Source: SFTH01 sp051878085
Lineage (GTDB): Bacteria; Bacillota; Clostridia; Christensenellales; Aristaeellaceae
Direction: 5' to 3'
DNA: 5,233 nt
Assembly: GCA_051878085.1 (NCBI GenBank)
Contig: JBJEJN010000211.1
Coordinates: 1-5,233, forward strand
Made by a program: the position numbers and the translations under genes. Of this stretch, positions 1 through 5,115 are shown one piece after another. The notes beneath the pieces are model-generated. The model did no database searches and was not told where the DNA came from. It worked only from the letters and a program-made list of their open reading frames with translations. The stretch's first letter is position 1. Each line of letters begins with the position of its first letter.

Positions 1-637
1 TGTCGAAGCGCAGCGGCGGGGGCACGAGGATGCCCTTCTCATTGCGGGTGCACTGCGCGGCGGTGAACTTGTACGCGCCGTGGGAGGTGCCGATTGCGAT
101 GGCCAGGGAGTCGACGCCGGTGCGGGTCACGAACTCCTCGACCTCCTCGGGACGGGTGTAGGAAGAATCCTCGGCGGAAACATTGACCTCGTCCTCGACG
201 CCGGCCAGGGTGCCCAGCTCGCCTTCGACCACGACGCCGTGGTCATGGGCGTACTCGACGACCTGCTTGGTCAGGGCGATGTTGTCCTCGAAGGACTTGG
301 AGGAGCCGTCGATCATGACGGAGGTGAAGCCGCCGTCGATGCAGCTCTTGCACAGCTCGAAGGTGTCGCCGTGGTCCAGATGCACGCAGATGGGGAGATC
401 GAAGCCGGCGGTCTGCTCAGCGTCCTCGATGGCAGCCTCAATCAGCTTCATCAGGTAGGCGTGCTTGGCATAGGCGCGCGCGCCCTTGGAGACCTGAAGG
501 ATCAGCGGAGCATGCTTTTCGATGGCAGCCTCGGTGATGCCCTGGATGATTTCCATGTTGTTTACGTTGAAAGCGCCGATGGCGTAGCCGCCGTCGTAGG
601 CCTTCTTGAACATCTCTTTGGAAGTTACGATTGCCAT
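1..637 (-). CDS. fba: Class II fructose-1,6-bisphosphate aldolase, partial (C-terminus beyond left edge)
   Basis: This is the first 212 codons of a zinc-dependent class II aldolase, which interconverts fructose-1,6-bisphosphate with dihydroxyacetone phosphate and glyceraldehyde-3-phosphate in cytoplasmic glycolysis and gluconeogenesis. Read on the minus strand it begins MAIVTSKEMFKKAYDGGYAI and continues GAFNVNNME, typical of the family N-terminus. The HLDHGD motif holds the catalytic Asp (D88) and the first zinc His (H89). VEGELG (137-142) supplies the acidic residue of the metal site. GTSHGAYK (183-190) carries a second zinc His (H186). The third ligand and the C-terminal third, about 70-100 residues given the usual 285-310, lie off the window. 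The ATG at 637 has an AAGGGGTG Shine-Dalgarno about nine bases upstream. No frameshift is seen. The tagatose-bisphosphate aldolase subfamily is a less likely alternative. Confidence 0.95.
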   Translation of the reverse strand, partial: MAIVTSKEMFKKAYDGGYAIGAFNVNNMEIIQGITEAAIEKHAPLILQVSKGARAYAKHAYLMKLIEAAIEDAEQTAGFDLPICVHLDHGDTFELCKSCIDGGFTSVMIDGSSKSFEDNIALTKQVVEYAHDHGVVVEGELGTLAGVEDEVNVSAEDSSYTRPEEVEEFVTRTGVDSLAIAIGTSHGAYKFTAAQCTRNEKGILVPPPLRFD

Positions 638-668
638 AAATTAACACCCCTTATATTGGTCTGAGCTT

Positions 669-696
669 ATTATACCACATCCCCCGCTGAAATCAA
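669..696 (-). promoter_or_regulatory. Sigma-A promoter of the aldolase gene, extended -10
   Basis: On the minus strand a TTGATT -35 (696-691) is followed by a 16-bp spacer and a perfect TATAAT -10 (674-669), directly preceded by TGG, the extended -10 TGn motif. The predicted start near 662 gives a short leader of about 25 bases ending in the AAGGGGTG ribosome site. Strong elements fit a highly expressed glycolytic gene. It fires divergently from the Nudix operon promoter about 80 bp away. Confidence 0.8.
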
Positions 697-774
697 GCAA
701 ATGCGCGATGCAACCGAGGATTTTAACGAAATATGCGCCATAAATCTGCAAAGCGGCAATTTATCTGTCGGGCC

Positions 775-803
775 TTGTCATCGCTGCGGCTTTCACGTAT
801 AAT
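775..803 (+). promoter_or_regulatory. Sigma-A promoter of the Nudix/TIM-barrel operon
   Basis: TTGTCA (775-780) and TATAAT (798-803) are separated by exactly 17 bp. Transcription should start near 810. That leaves a leader of roughly 27 bases containing the GGGAGGA Shine-Dalgarno at 821-827. Between this and the divergent aldolase promoter lies an imperfect inverted repeat, ATAAAT (740-745) and ATTTAT (759-764), of unknown meaning. Confidence 0.8.
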
Positions 804-836
804 ATATAGAAGAAAACGATGGGAGGAAGAGATGCG

Positions 837-1412
837 ATGCTGCGGGAGATCATCGAGGGCTACGCGCCCGACTGCGAACAGGAGGTTCAGGACAGGCGCA
901 TGATGCTCACCTACCTCGACCTCTTTCCCGGCGACATCCTCACCCGGGCAAACGAAATCGCCCACTTCAGCGCCTCGGCCTGGGTGGTCAATCCCCAGCG
1001 CGACCGGGTGCTGATGCTCTACCACAACATCTACAAGTCCTGGGCCTGGCCGGGCGGACACGCCGACGGCGAGGAAAACCTGCTGGGCGTGGCGCTGCGG
1101 GAGGTCAAGGAGGAAACCGGCATCGAGCGCCTGCGTCCGGTGACGGAGCAGCTCTACTCGCTGGAGATCCTCACCGTGAACGCCCACGTCAAGCGCGGGA
1201 AATATGTGGTTCCCCACCTGCACCTCAACCTGACCTACCTGCTGGAGGCCGACGATTCCCAGAACATACGCAGCAAGCCCGACGAGAACAGCGCTGTGCG
1301 CTGGTTCGGGCTGAATGAAGCCGTGGAAGCCTCCACGGAGCCGGAGATGCGCGTGGTCTACCGCAAGCTCAACGAGAAGCTCGCCGCGCTGAAGGGAGAC
1401 GACCGCAGATGA
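837..1412 (+). CDS. Nudix hydrolase
   Basis: A 191-residue cytoplasmic Nudix-family pyrophosphohydrolase. The family cleaves nucleoside diphosphates linked to another moiety (oxidised nucleotides, nucleotide sugars, ADP-ribose), using divalent metal held by the Nudix box. The box GX5EX7REUXEEXGU is complete at residues 74-96: G74, E80, then REVKEETGI (88-96) with the metal-binding glutamates. It is preceded by WAWPGGH. The motif alone does not give the substrate. An upstream ATG at 819 is in frame, but the Shine-Dalgarno GGGAGGA (821-827) lies between it and the ATG at 837, ten bases away, so 837 is the better start. The first 40 or so residues precede the fold proper. The stop overlaps the next gene's start (ATGA), so the two are probably translationally coupled. 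Confidence 0.9.
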   Translation: MLREIIEGYAPDCEQEVQDRRMMLTYLDLFPGDILTRANEIAHFSASAWVVNPQRDRVLMLYHNIYKSWAWPGGHADGEENLLGVALREVKEETGIERLRPVTEQLYSLEILTVNAHVKRGKYVVPHLHLNLTYLLEADDSQNIRSKPDENSAVRWFGLNEAVEASTEPEMRVVYRKLNEKLAALKGDDRR

Positions 1413-2218
1413 GCGAAAAGCTACCTAATAATATAGAAGGAATCCGCTTCGGCATCTGCGCCCGACCGGATCAGATTGCCACTGCCGCGCAGGCGGGCTA
1501 CGACTACGTGGAGCTGGATCTCAACGACGTGCTGCGCCTGGACGAGACCGGCTACCGCGCCATGGCCGCTGAGATGCAGACCTGCGGCGTGTACGCCGAG
1601 GTGGTCTGCGGGTTGCTGCCCGGAAACGTGCCGATCCTGGGCGAGAACGTGTCCGCCAAGCGCATTCACGCCGCACTGGATCGCTCCTTCGAGCTGGCCC
1701 GGGCGCTGGGTGCGGAGCTTGCGCTGTTCGACTGTCCTGCCGAGCGCATGCTGCCCCCAGGCTTCGACCCGGCGATGGCCTGGCGGCAGCTGGGCAACTT
1801 CGTGCGCATGCTCCAGAGCTACGCCGCTGACGCAGGCCTTCGCGTGGCGCTGCTGCCACTGCGGCGGAGCGTGGCCGACCTGATGAACTACGTGTCGGAA
1901 GCCACGCTGATCTCCGCCATGCTGCGGCTGGATCGGGTGGGCGTGGCGGCCTCCGGCTTCAACATGGCGCTGGAGGCGGAGTCCCTGCCCCAGCTGAAGC
2001 GCACCGGCAGTCTGCTCTGGCACATGCGCGTCAGCAACGTGCTGGGCAACCTCCCGCCGAGGATGGGCGACGGCGAGGACTACGCCGCAACCTTCGCGGC
2101 GCTGCGGGAGATGGGCTACCGGGGCCGCGTCACCATGGAGGGCGAGTGCCGGGACTTTGCGGAGGATGCTGCCGGGGCGCTGAACTGCCTGAAGGCCGCG
2201 GTGGAGGATTGCAAATAA
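1409..2218 (+). CDS. TIM-barrel protein of the sugar phosphate isomerase/epimerase (AP endonuclease 2-like) superfamily, apparently missing metal ligands
   Basis: A 269-residue protein with the layout of xylose isomerase-like TIM barrels: FGICARPDQIATAAQAGYDY then VEL (strand 1 and E35), a central helix-rich half, and a C-terminal REMGYRGRVTMEGE (residues 233-246). Enzymes of this group, such as D-tagatose 3-epimerase, bind a divalent metal through Glu, Asp, His, Glu. Aligned by eye, the positions here are L149 (in ALLPLRR, where family members have EP), S182 (SGFNM in place of DTFHM), R207 (HMRVSN in place of HxH) and E244, so only the last ligand remains; the nearby DTFHM histidine is also Asn (N185). 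The fold call is fairly firm, but isomerase activity is doubtful. It starts inside the Nudix stop codon with AAGGGAG (1392-1398) upstream, and probably shares that gene's promoter and pathway. Confidence 0.8.
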   Translation: MSEKLPNNIEGIRFGICARPDQIATAAQAGYDYVELDLNDVLRLDETGYRAMAAEMQTCGVYAEVVCGLLPGNVPILGENVSAKRIHAALDRSFELARALGAELALFDCPAERMLPPGFDPAMAWRQLGNFVRMLQSYAADAGLRVALLPLRRSVADLMNYVSEATLISAMLRLDRVGVAASGFNMALEAESLPQLKRTGSLLWHMRVSNVLGNLPPRMGDGEDYAATFAALREMGYRGRVTMEGECRDFAEDAAGALNCLKAAVEDCK

Positions 2219-2230
2219 ATCTTTCTACAT

Positions 2231-2281
2231 ATTATACAAAAGGAGCTTCCTCAAAACGATTTGTCATTTTGAGGCAGCTCC
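2231..2281 (-). terminator. Intrinsic terminator of the Fur-SDR-rubredoxin operon
   Basis: Read on the minus strand, GGAGCT and CCTCAAAA pair with TTTTGAGG and AGCTCC, with one mismatched position between the two stem blocks and a loop of about ten bases (2281-2242). Four T residues follow (2241-2238). On the plus strand the hairpin has no T-run, so it is a proper terminator only for the minus-strand operon, though it may also slow transcription arriving from the Nudix operon. Confidence 0.7.
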
Positions 2282-2294
2282 TGCAATTGTTTGC

Positions 2295-2316
2295 GGCGGG
2301 GTGAGGGCACCCCGCC
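2295..2316. repeat. GC-rich perfect palindrome (possible REP-like element)
   Basis: GGCGGGGTG (2295-2303), a four-base AGGG loop and CACCCCGCC (2308-2316) form a perfect 9-bp stem. It has no T-run on either side, so it is not a terminator by itself. It sits just past the rubredoxin stop codon. Short GC-rich palindromes like this at gene ends are often dispersed REP-type repeats or mRNA 3' stabilisers. Only one copy is present in this window, so repeat status is inference. Confidence 0.45.
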
Positions 2317-2339
2317 CTACACTTATGTATGGGTTGCGG

Positions 2340-2954
2340 TCAGCCCGTAACCTTCTCGAAATCCGACGCGGGATGCTTGCACAGCGGACAGGTGAAGTCC
2401 GCAGGCAACTCCTCGCCCTCGTAGACGTAGCCGCAGACCGTGCAGCGCCAAACCGTCTTGCTGGTCGCCGGCTTCTCCGGCTTCGGCTTGATGGAGGACT
2501 GGTAGTAGGCGTAGGTCGCCGACGGCACGTCGGAGAGAACCTCCATGTCGTCCACCGCCGCGATGAACAGCGTGTGGCTGCCCAGGTCGATGGTCTGCTC
2601 CACCGTGGCGCTGATGAAGGCGTTGGTGCCCTCGGTCACGTAGAGCACGCCGTTTGCGCTGCGGGCGCAGCCCTCGTAATCCGCGAACTTGTCCACCGTA
2701 CGGCCCGACTGGAAGCCGAAGCGCTGGAAGGTGGCGAAGGACGCGCTCTCGCTGAGGATGGAGACGTTGAACTTGCCGCTCTTGATAAGCATGTCGTGGG
2801 TGTAGTTGGCCTTGTTCACCGCGATGCTGATGCGGTTCGGCTCGGAGGTCACCTGGCCCGCCGTGTTGATGATGCAGCCGTAGTCCCTGCCGTCCTGGCG
2901 GGTGCTGAGCACGAACAGGCCGTAGCTCAGCTTGTACATTGCCTTCTTATTCAT
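2340..2954 (-). CDS. hrb: Flavin reductase-rubredoxin fusion (high-molecular-weight rubredoxin)
   Basis: A 204-residue two-domain electron carrier. Residues 1-150 match the FMN-binding flavin reductase-like domain (YGLFVLST, NTAGQVTSEPN, VNKANYTHDM, FNVSILSE). A Pro/Lys-rich linker (155-165) leads to a C-terminal rubredoxin with CTVCGY and CPLC; cysteines 171, 174, 189 and 192 should bind one iron. The rubredoxin loop between the Cys pairs is short, as in rubrerythrin. The known relative, Moorella Hrb, passes electrons from NADH to flavodiiron protein FprA for O2 or NO reduction in anaerobes; the partner is not in this window. The gene lies ten bases behind the SDR gene. Its Shine-Dalgarno GAGGAGG (2966-2960) overlaps the SDR stop codon, so they are one operon. 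A role in oxidative or nitrosative stress is inferred from family and from the Fur-type regulator upstream. Confidence 0.9.
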   Translation of the reverse strand: MNKKAMYKLSYGLFVLSTRQDGRDYGCIINTAGQVTSEPNRISIAVNKANYTHDMLIKSGKFNVSILSESASFATFQRFGFQSGRTVDKFADYEGCARSANGVLYVTEGTNAFISATVEQTIDLGSHTLFIAAVDDMEVLSDVPSATYAYYQSSIKPKPEKPATSKTVWRCTVCGYVYEGEELPADFTCPLCKHPASDFEKVTG

Positions 2955-2964
2955 ATGTGCCTCC

Positions 2965-3702
2965 TCAGGTCATCGCAGCGCCGTCCACGCGGATGGTCAC
3001 GCCGGTCACATAGCTCGCCAGATCGCTGGCCAGATACAGGTAGGCGTTGGCGATGTCCTCGGCCTCGCCCACGCGGCCCAGCGGAATGCCGGCGGAGATG
3101 CGGTCCACCATCTCCTTGGGCAGCGCGGAGAGCATGTCGGTGCGGGTCACGCCCGGGGCGACCGCGTTGACGCGGATCTGATCCTTCGCCAGCTCGCGCG
3201 CCAGGGAGCGGGTCAGGCCGTTAACGGCGAACTTGCTGGCCGGATAGCCGCAGCCGGAGGGCTGGCCGTACTCGCCGACCATGGAGCTGGTGCTGATGAT
3301 CGCGCCGCCGCCCTGCTCCTTCATGATGCGCGCCGCCGCCTGGGAGCAGACGAACACGGCCTTGACGTTCACGTCCATGATCTTGGTGAACTCTTCAACG
3401 GTGTAGTCGTACAGGCTGGTACGCGAGGACACGCCCGCGTTGTTTGCCAGAATGTCCAGACTGCCGAAGCGCGCCTTCACGGATGCGAAGGCCTCAGCCA
3501 CCTCCTGCGGATCGCACAGATTCGGCCAGATGCCCATCACGCGTCCCTCATACGCCGTGAGCTTCGCAAGCGCCTTGTCCACGGAATCCTGCCGGGAGCC
3601 GCAGATGGCCACGTTTGCGCCGTTGTCCAGAAACTTCTTTGCAATGGCAAAGCCGATGCCACGGGTGCCGCCGGTGACGACGGCCGTCTTTCCCTTCAAC
3701 AT
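2965..3702 (-). CDS. Short-chain dehydrogenase/reductase (FabG-like SDR)
   Basis: A 245-residue classical SDR oxidoreductase. It shows the Rossmann cofactor motif TGGTRGIG (10-17), NNAG (87-90) and catalytic N112, S140, Y153 and K157 (GYPASK). The NAVAPGVTRTDM stretch is followed by a C-terminal GRVGEAEDIANAYLYLASD and VTGVTIRVDG, the usual FabG-type end. SR at 36-37 after the second strand favours NADP(H). The substrate cannot be read from sequence: 3-ketoacyl-ACP reductase, sugar or alcohol dehydrogenase are all possible, but no fatty-acid genes are nearby. An ATG at 3720 gives six extra residues, but these encode the Shine-Dalgarno AAGGAGG (3717-3711), placed eight bases before the ATG at 3702, and MLKGKTAVVTGG is the normal family N-terminus. 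The Shine-Dalgarno touches the stop codon of the upstream regulator gene, so the two are co-transcribed. Confidence 0.93.
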   Translation of the reverse strand: MLKGKTAVVTGGTRGIGFAIAKKFLDNGANVAICGSRQDSVDKALAKLTAYEGRVMGIWPNLCDPQEVAEAFASVKARFGSLDILANNAGVSSRTSLYDYTVEEFTKIMDVNVKAVFVCSQAAARIMKEQGGGAIISTSSMVGEYGQPSGCGYPASKFAVNGLTRSLARELAKDQIRVNAVAPGVTRTDMLSALPKEMVDRISAGIPLGRVGEAEDIANAYLYLASDLASYVTGVTIRVDGAAMT

Positions 3703-3716
3703 GATACGTTCCTCCT

Positions 3717-4160
3717 TCATTGTTCGTCGTTCTCTTCCTGAACCTGTTCGTCCTCTTTTTCTTCCTCCGCGCGCTTCTCCCTGCAGTCCGGGCAGTAGCC
3801 CACAAACAGCAGGTTGCAGGCGCAGATCTCAAACTCGCTGTCCGCCGCCTGCTCCAGCTCGACCAGATTGGGCATGTATTTGAGCTTCGCGTCGAACAGC
3901 TTCCCGCAGCTGGCGCAGCGGATGTGATAGTGCTCCCGCGTGCGCGCCTCGAAGCAGTCGGCACTCCCGGGAACGTCAATTCGCATGATCCTCCCCTCGG
4001 CCTCCAGCATCCGCAGGTTCCGGTAGACCGTCGCCCGGGAAATGCTCGGATGCGCCGCATGGATTTCTTCGTAGACCATGTCGGCCGTGACGTGCCCCGG
4101 CATGGACAGGATCGCCTGATAGACGATCTCCCTTTGGAGGGTATGGCGGATTTTTCGCAT
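3717..4160 (-). CDS. Fur-family metal-dependent transcriptional regulator (Fur/PerR type)
   Basis: A 147-residue ferric uptake regulator family repressor. The N-terminal winged helix has the recognition helix SRATVYRNLRMLEAEG (41-56). The dimerisation domain holds H23, E71, H77, H79 (EHYH) and D90, matching the regulatory metal site of PerR (H37, D85, H91, H93, D104), except that Glu replaces the Asp85 position. The structural zinc site is intact: CASC (82-85) and CPDC (123-126). Two further Cys (113, 115) and a very acidic tail (128-147, 11 of 20 residues Asp/Glu) are unusual. In-frame GTG (4169) and ATG (4166) codons lie upstream, but AGG at 4171-4169 is eight bases from the ATG at 4160, which is therefore preferred. 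It is the first gene of an operon with the SDR and rubredoxin genes, and probably controls them and itself through the inverted repeat in its promoter. Whether it senses iron, peroxide or zinc cannot be settled here. Confidence 0.92.
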   Translation of the reverse strand: MRKIRHTLQREIVYQAILSMPGHVTADMVYEEIHAAHPSISRATVYRNLRMLEAEGRIMRIDVPGSADCFEARTREHYHIRCASCGKLFDAKLKYMPNLVELEQAADSEFEICACNLLFVGYCPDCREKRAEEEKEDEQVQEENDEQ

Positions 4161-4177
4161 TCGCATCACCTGACAAT

Positions 4178-4206
4178 ATTGTATTCTAGTTGATATAAAA
4201 TATCAA
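4178..4206 (-). promoter_or_regulatory. Promoter of the Fur-SDR-rubredoxin operon
   Basis: On the minus strand a TTGATA -35 (4206-4201) and TACAAT -10 (4183-4178) are 17 bp apart. The predicted start near 4171 leaves a very short leader in which the AGG of the ribosome site lies at or next to the first transcribed base. The -10 also overlaps a perfect 10-bp palindrome, ACAATATTGT (4173-4182). An AT-rich stretch lies just upstream (4207-4248). Confidence 0.65.
4190..4206. promoter_or_regulatory. Fur/PerR-like operator overlapping the operon promoter
   Basis: TTGATATAAAATATCAA is a perfect 7-3-7 inverted repeat. Its inner 15 bases match 11 of the 14 defined positions of the classical Fur box half-site arrangement TGATAATNATTATCA. 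It covers the -35 box and the upstream part of the spacer of the promoter that drives the Fur-family gene, the position expected for an autorepressing operator. Binding by this protein is inferred. Confidence 0.65.
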
Positions 4207-4255
4207 TAATAATCAAAAATTTAACATTTCATAACATAGTATCGCCGGACATGCG

Positions 4256-4302
4256 CAACAAAAACGGCGGCCTCCGGCAAATGTCGGTGACCGCCTTATT
4301 TT
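4256..4302 (-). terminator. Intrinsic terminator after the small HPr-like gene (possibly bidirectional)
   Basis: GGCGG (4295-4291) pairs with CCGCC (4270-4266), and CCG (4287-4285) pairs with CGG (4276-4274), separated by a 3x3 internal loop. On the minus strand the stem is followed by a G and then TTTTT, beginning at 4265. On the plus strand TTATTTT follows (4296-4302). It separates the small-gene transcript from the promoter of the Fur operon downstream. Confidence 0.7.
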
Positions 4303-4487
4303 CTCGGAAGCCGCGTGCTTTTCACCCGGGCCATGCTGTTGCGCCCTGGCCGCCGCCTCCTGCTTCAGGTTTGAATCCAAATCGCGCCTCGATCGTTGAA
4401 AACCACTCTGTCAAAAATTTAATTTGCTTTGCGGCGGACAATCGCCCGCCAGATCTATGTCAACGCTTTTCAGCTATACTGTTTGGC
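4303..4487 (-). other. Non-coding 3' region of the small gene
   Basis: About 185 bases lie between the stop codon of the 77-residue gene and its likely terminator. I find no credible gene here. Contents include one GC hairpin (GGCGG 4433-4437 with CCGCC 4446-4450) and two minus-strand TTGACA hexamers (4463-4458 and 4414-4409), neither followed by a usable -10. It may be an untranslated 3' end or hide a small RNA. Confidence 0.4.
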
Positions 4488-4721
4488 TCAGGCCGCGTTC
4501 ATCATGTAGTTCATCATGATGGGATAGTCGCGAACGTCGGTGAGCGAGAGGTTCAGGCCCTTGCCGTTGAGCTTCATCATGCGAAGCATCTGCAGCGCGG
4601 TGTGGTCCTCCTTCAGGTTGCATACCGTGCCGTCCGGCAGGTGCAGCAGCACGTCGCCCTGGCAGCTATTTACTTTCTCGAGAAACTTCTCCATATCGGA
4701 AATCAGCATGATCTTAAGCAT
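4488..4721 (-). CDS. Small conserved-looking protein of unknown function, possibly HPr-like
   Basis: A 77-residue, probably cytoplasmic protein with no signal peptide or membrane segment. I do not recognise it with certainty. The predicted order of elements is strand (LKIMLIS), helix (DMEKFLEKVNSC), two strands (GDVLLHLPDG, TVCNLKED), helix (HTALQMLRMM), strand (LNLSLTD), helix (YPIMMNYMM). This is the beta-alpha-beta-beta-alpha-beta-alpha order of the phosphocarrier HPr, and CNLKED falls where HPr has VNLKS. The HPr active-site segment around His15 (HARPA) is absent, and the regulatory Ser46 position reads Glu (E40), so it could not act as a normal phosphocarrier. The ATG at 4721 is chosen because GGAAGG lies five bases upstream; 24 extra in-frame codons upstream (to 4793) look like leader, not protein. 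It has its own promoter and terminator and stands alone. Two cysteines (C24, C38) are present. Confidence 0.75.
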   Translation of the reverse strand: MLKIMLISDMEKFLEKVNSCQGDVLLHLPDGTVCNLKEDHTALQMLRMMKLNGKGLNLSLTDVRDYPIMMNYMMNAA

Positions 4722-4855
4722 GTTAACCTTCCTTTCTGAGTGACTTCTCATTTCAACGATCCTGGCATTCGCAGCGGACATGCGCGATGGCATCCGCCGC
4801 CGTCAAGGCGATGCACCCTGCGGAACAGCCCCGCAAATGCGCTCTCGCTTTTGAC
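4722..4855 (-). promoter_or_regulatory. Long structured 5' leader of the small gene
   Basis: The predicted transcript start near 4855 leaves about 134 untranslated bases, far longer than the other leaders here. On the RNA strand it can form TGCGG/CCGCA (4835-4831 with 4823-4819, seven-base loop), then GCATC plus GCC pairing with GGC plus GATGC around an eight-base loop with one bulged G (4814-4790), then a weaker hairpin before the Shine-Dalgarno. I do not recognise a known riboswitch, T-box or leader peptide. Confidence 0.45.
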
Positions 4856-4861
4856 GCGGTC

Positions 4862-4890
4862 ATTATAGCCCGCCGTCCTGCATCCGTCAA
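4862..4890 (-). promoter_or_regulatory. Sigma-A promoter of the small HPr-like gene
   Basis: TTGACG (4890-4885) and a perfect TATAAT (4867-4862) are 17 bp apart on the minus strand. It is flanked by inverted 8-bp arms, TTGACGCG (4851-4858) and CGCGTCAA (4899-4906), one at the transcript start and the other upstream of the -35. Confidence 0.8.
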
Positions 4891-4906
4891 GCGATTTGCG
4901 CGTCAA

Positions 4907-5115
4907 TTTACATTTTTTACCGCCATTTTGCATGACGGGCGCTTCCGTCCTTCAAATTTTGAACTTGATGTGACAGCGCCGTAAAGCTGCGCCCTCGTTC
5001 TTAACATCCGCAAACCCGGACTTCATTTTTCGCCGCCGAGGACGCTTGCAGGGCGACATTGTGCGTACATTGCGGACACTTCGTGGGGATTAAAGGATTT
5101 TTTACGCAAAAAGCG
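4907..5115. other. Intergenic region without recognisable genes
   Basis: About 210 bases between the back-to-back promoters of the small gene and the SRP RNA. Short open frames here lack ribosome sites. A small GACGG/CCGTC hairpin (4934-4949) is followed by a poor T-tract and has no gene upstream on that strand. Nothing else is supported. Confidence 0.5.

Noticed and set aside
80..664. Plus-strand 194-codon open frame opposite the aldolase
   Set aside because: It is the antisense of a clear aldolase reading frame and its product is low-complexity Gly/Leu/Asp/Val-rich. It has no matching family.
1421..2023. Minus-strand 200-codon open frame within the TIM-barrel gene
   Set aside because: A GC-driven shadow frame rich in His, Gln and Gly. 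It has no plausible ribosome site, and the plus-strand frame has a coupled start and family motifs.
2301..3741. Two long plus-strand open frames opposite the rubredoxin and SDR genes
   Set aside because: Both are antisense to proteins with intact domain motifs. Their translations are Arg/Ala/Gly/His-rich and show no domain.
3720..4193. Plus-strand open frame opposite the Fur-family gene with a hydrophobic start (FVVLFLNLFVLFFF)
   Set aside because: The apparent membrane segment is the antisense of the acidic Glu/Lys tail codons of the regulator. No start signals were found.
4360..4385. tRNA T-arm-like sequence GGTTTGAATCC
   Set aside because: The five-base stem needed around the loop does not pair, and no anticodon or acceptor stem is present on either side.
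4409..4463. Two minus-strand TTGACA boxes as promoters for a small RNA
   Set aside because: Neither has a TATAAT-like hexamer at 16-18 bp, so they were not called promoters.
4934..4960. GACGG/CCGTC hairpin as a plus-strand terminator
   Set aside because: The stem is only 5 bp, the following T-tract is interrupted, and no plus-strand gene lies upstream to terminate.
4748..4984. Short open frames on both strands over the small gene's promoter
   Set aside because: They run through a well-formed TTGACG/TATAAT promoter and its leader. They have no ribosome sites and no family likeness.
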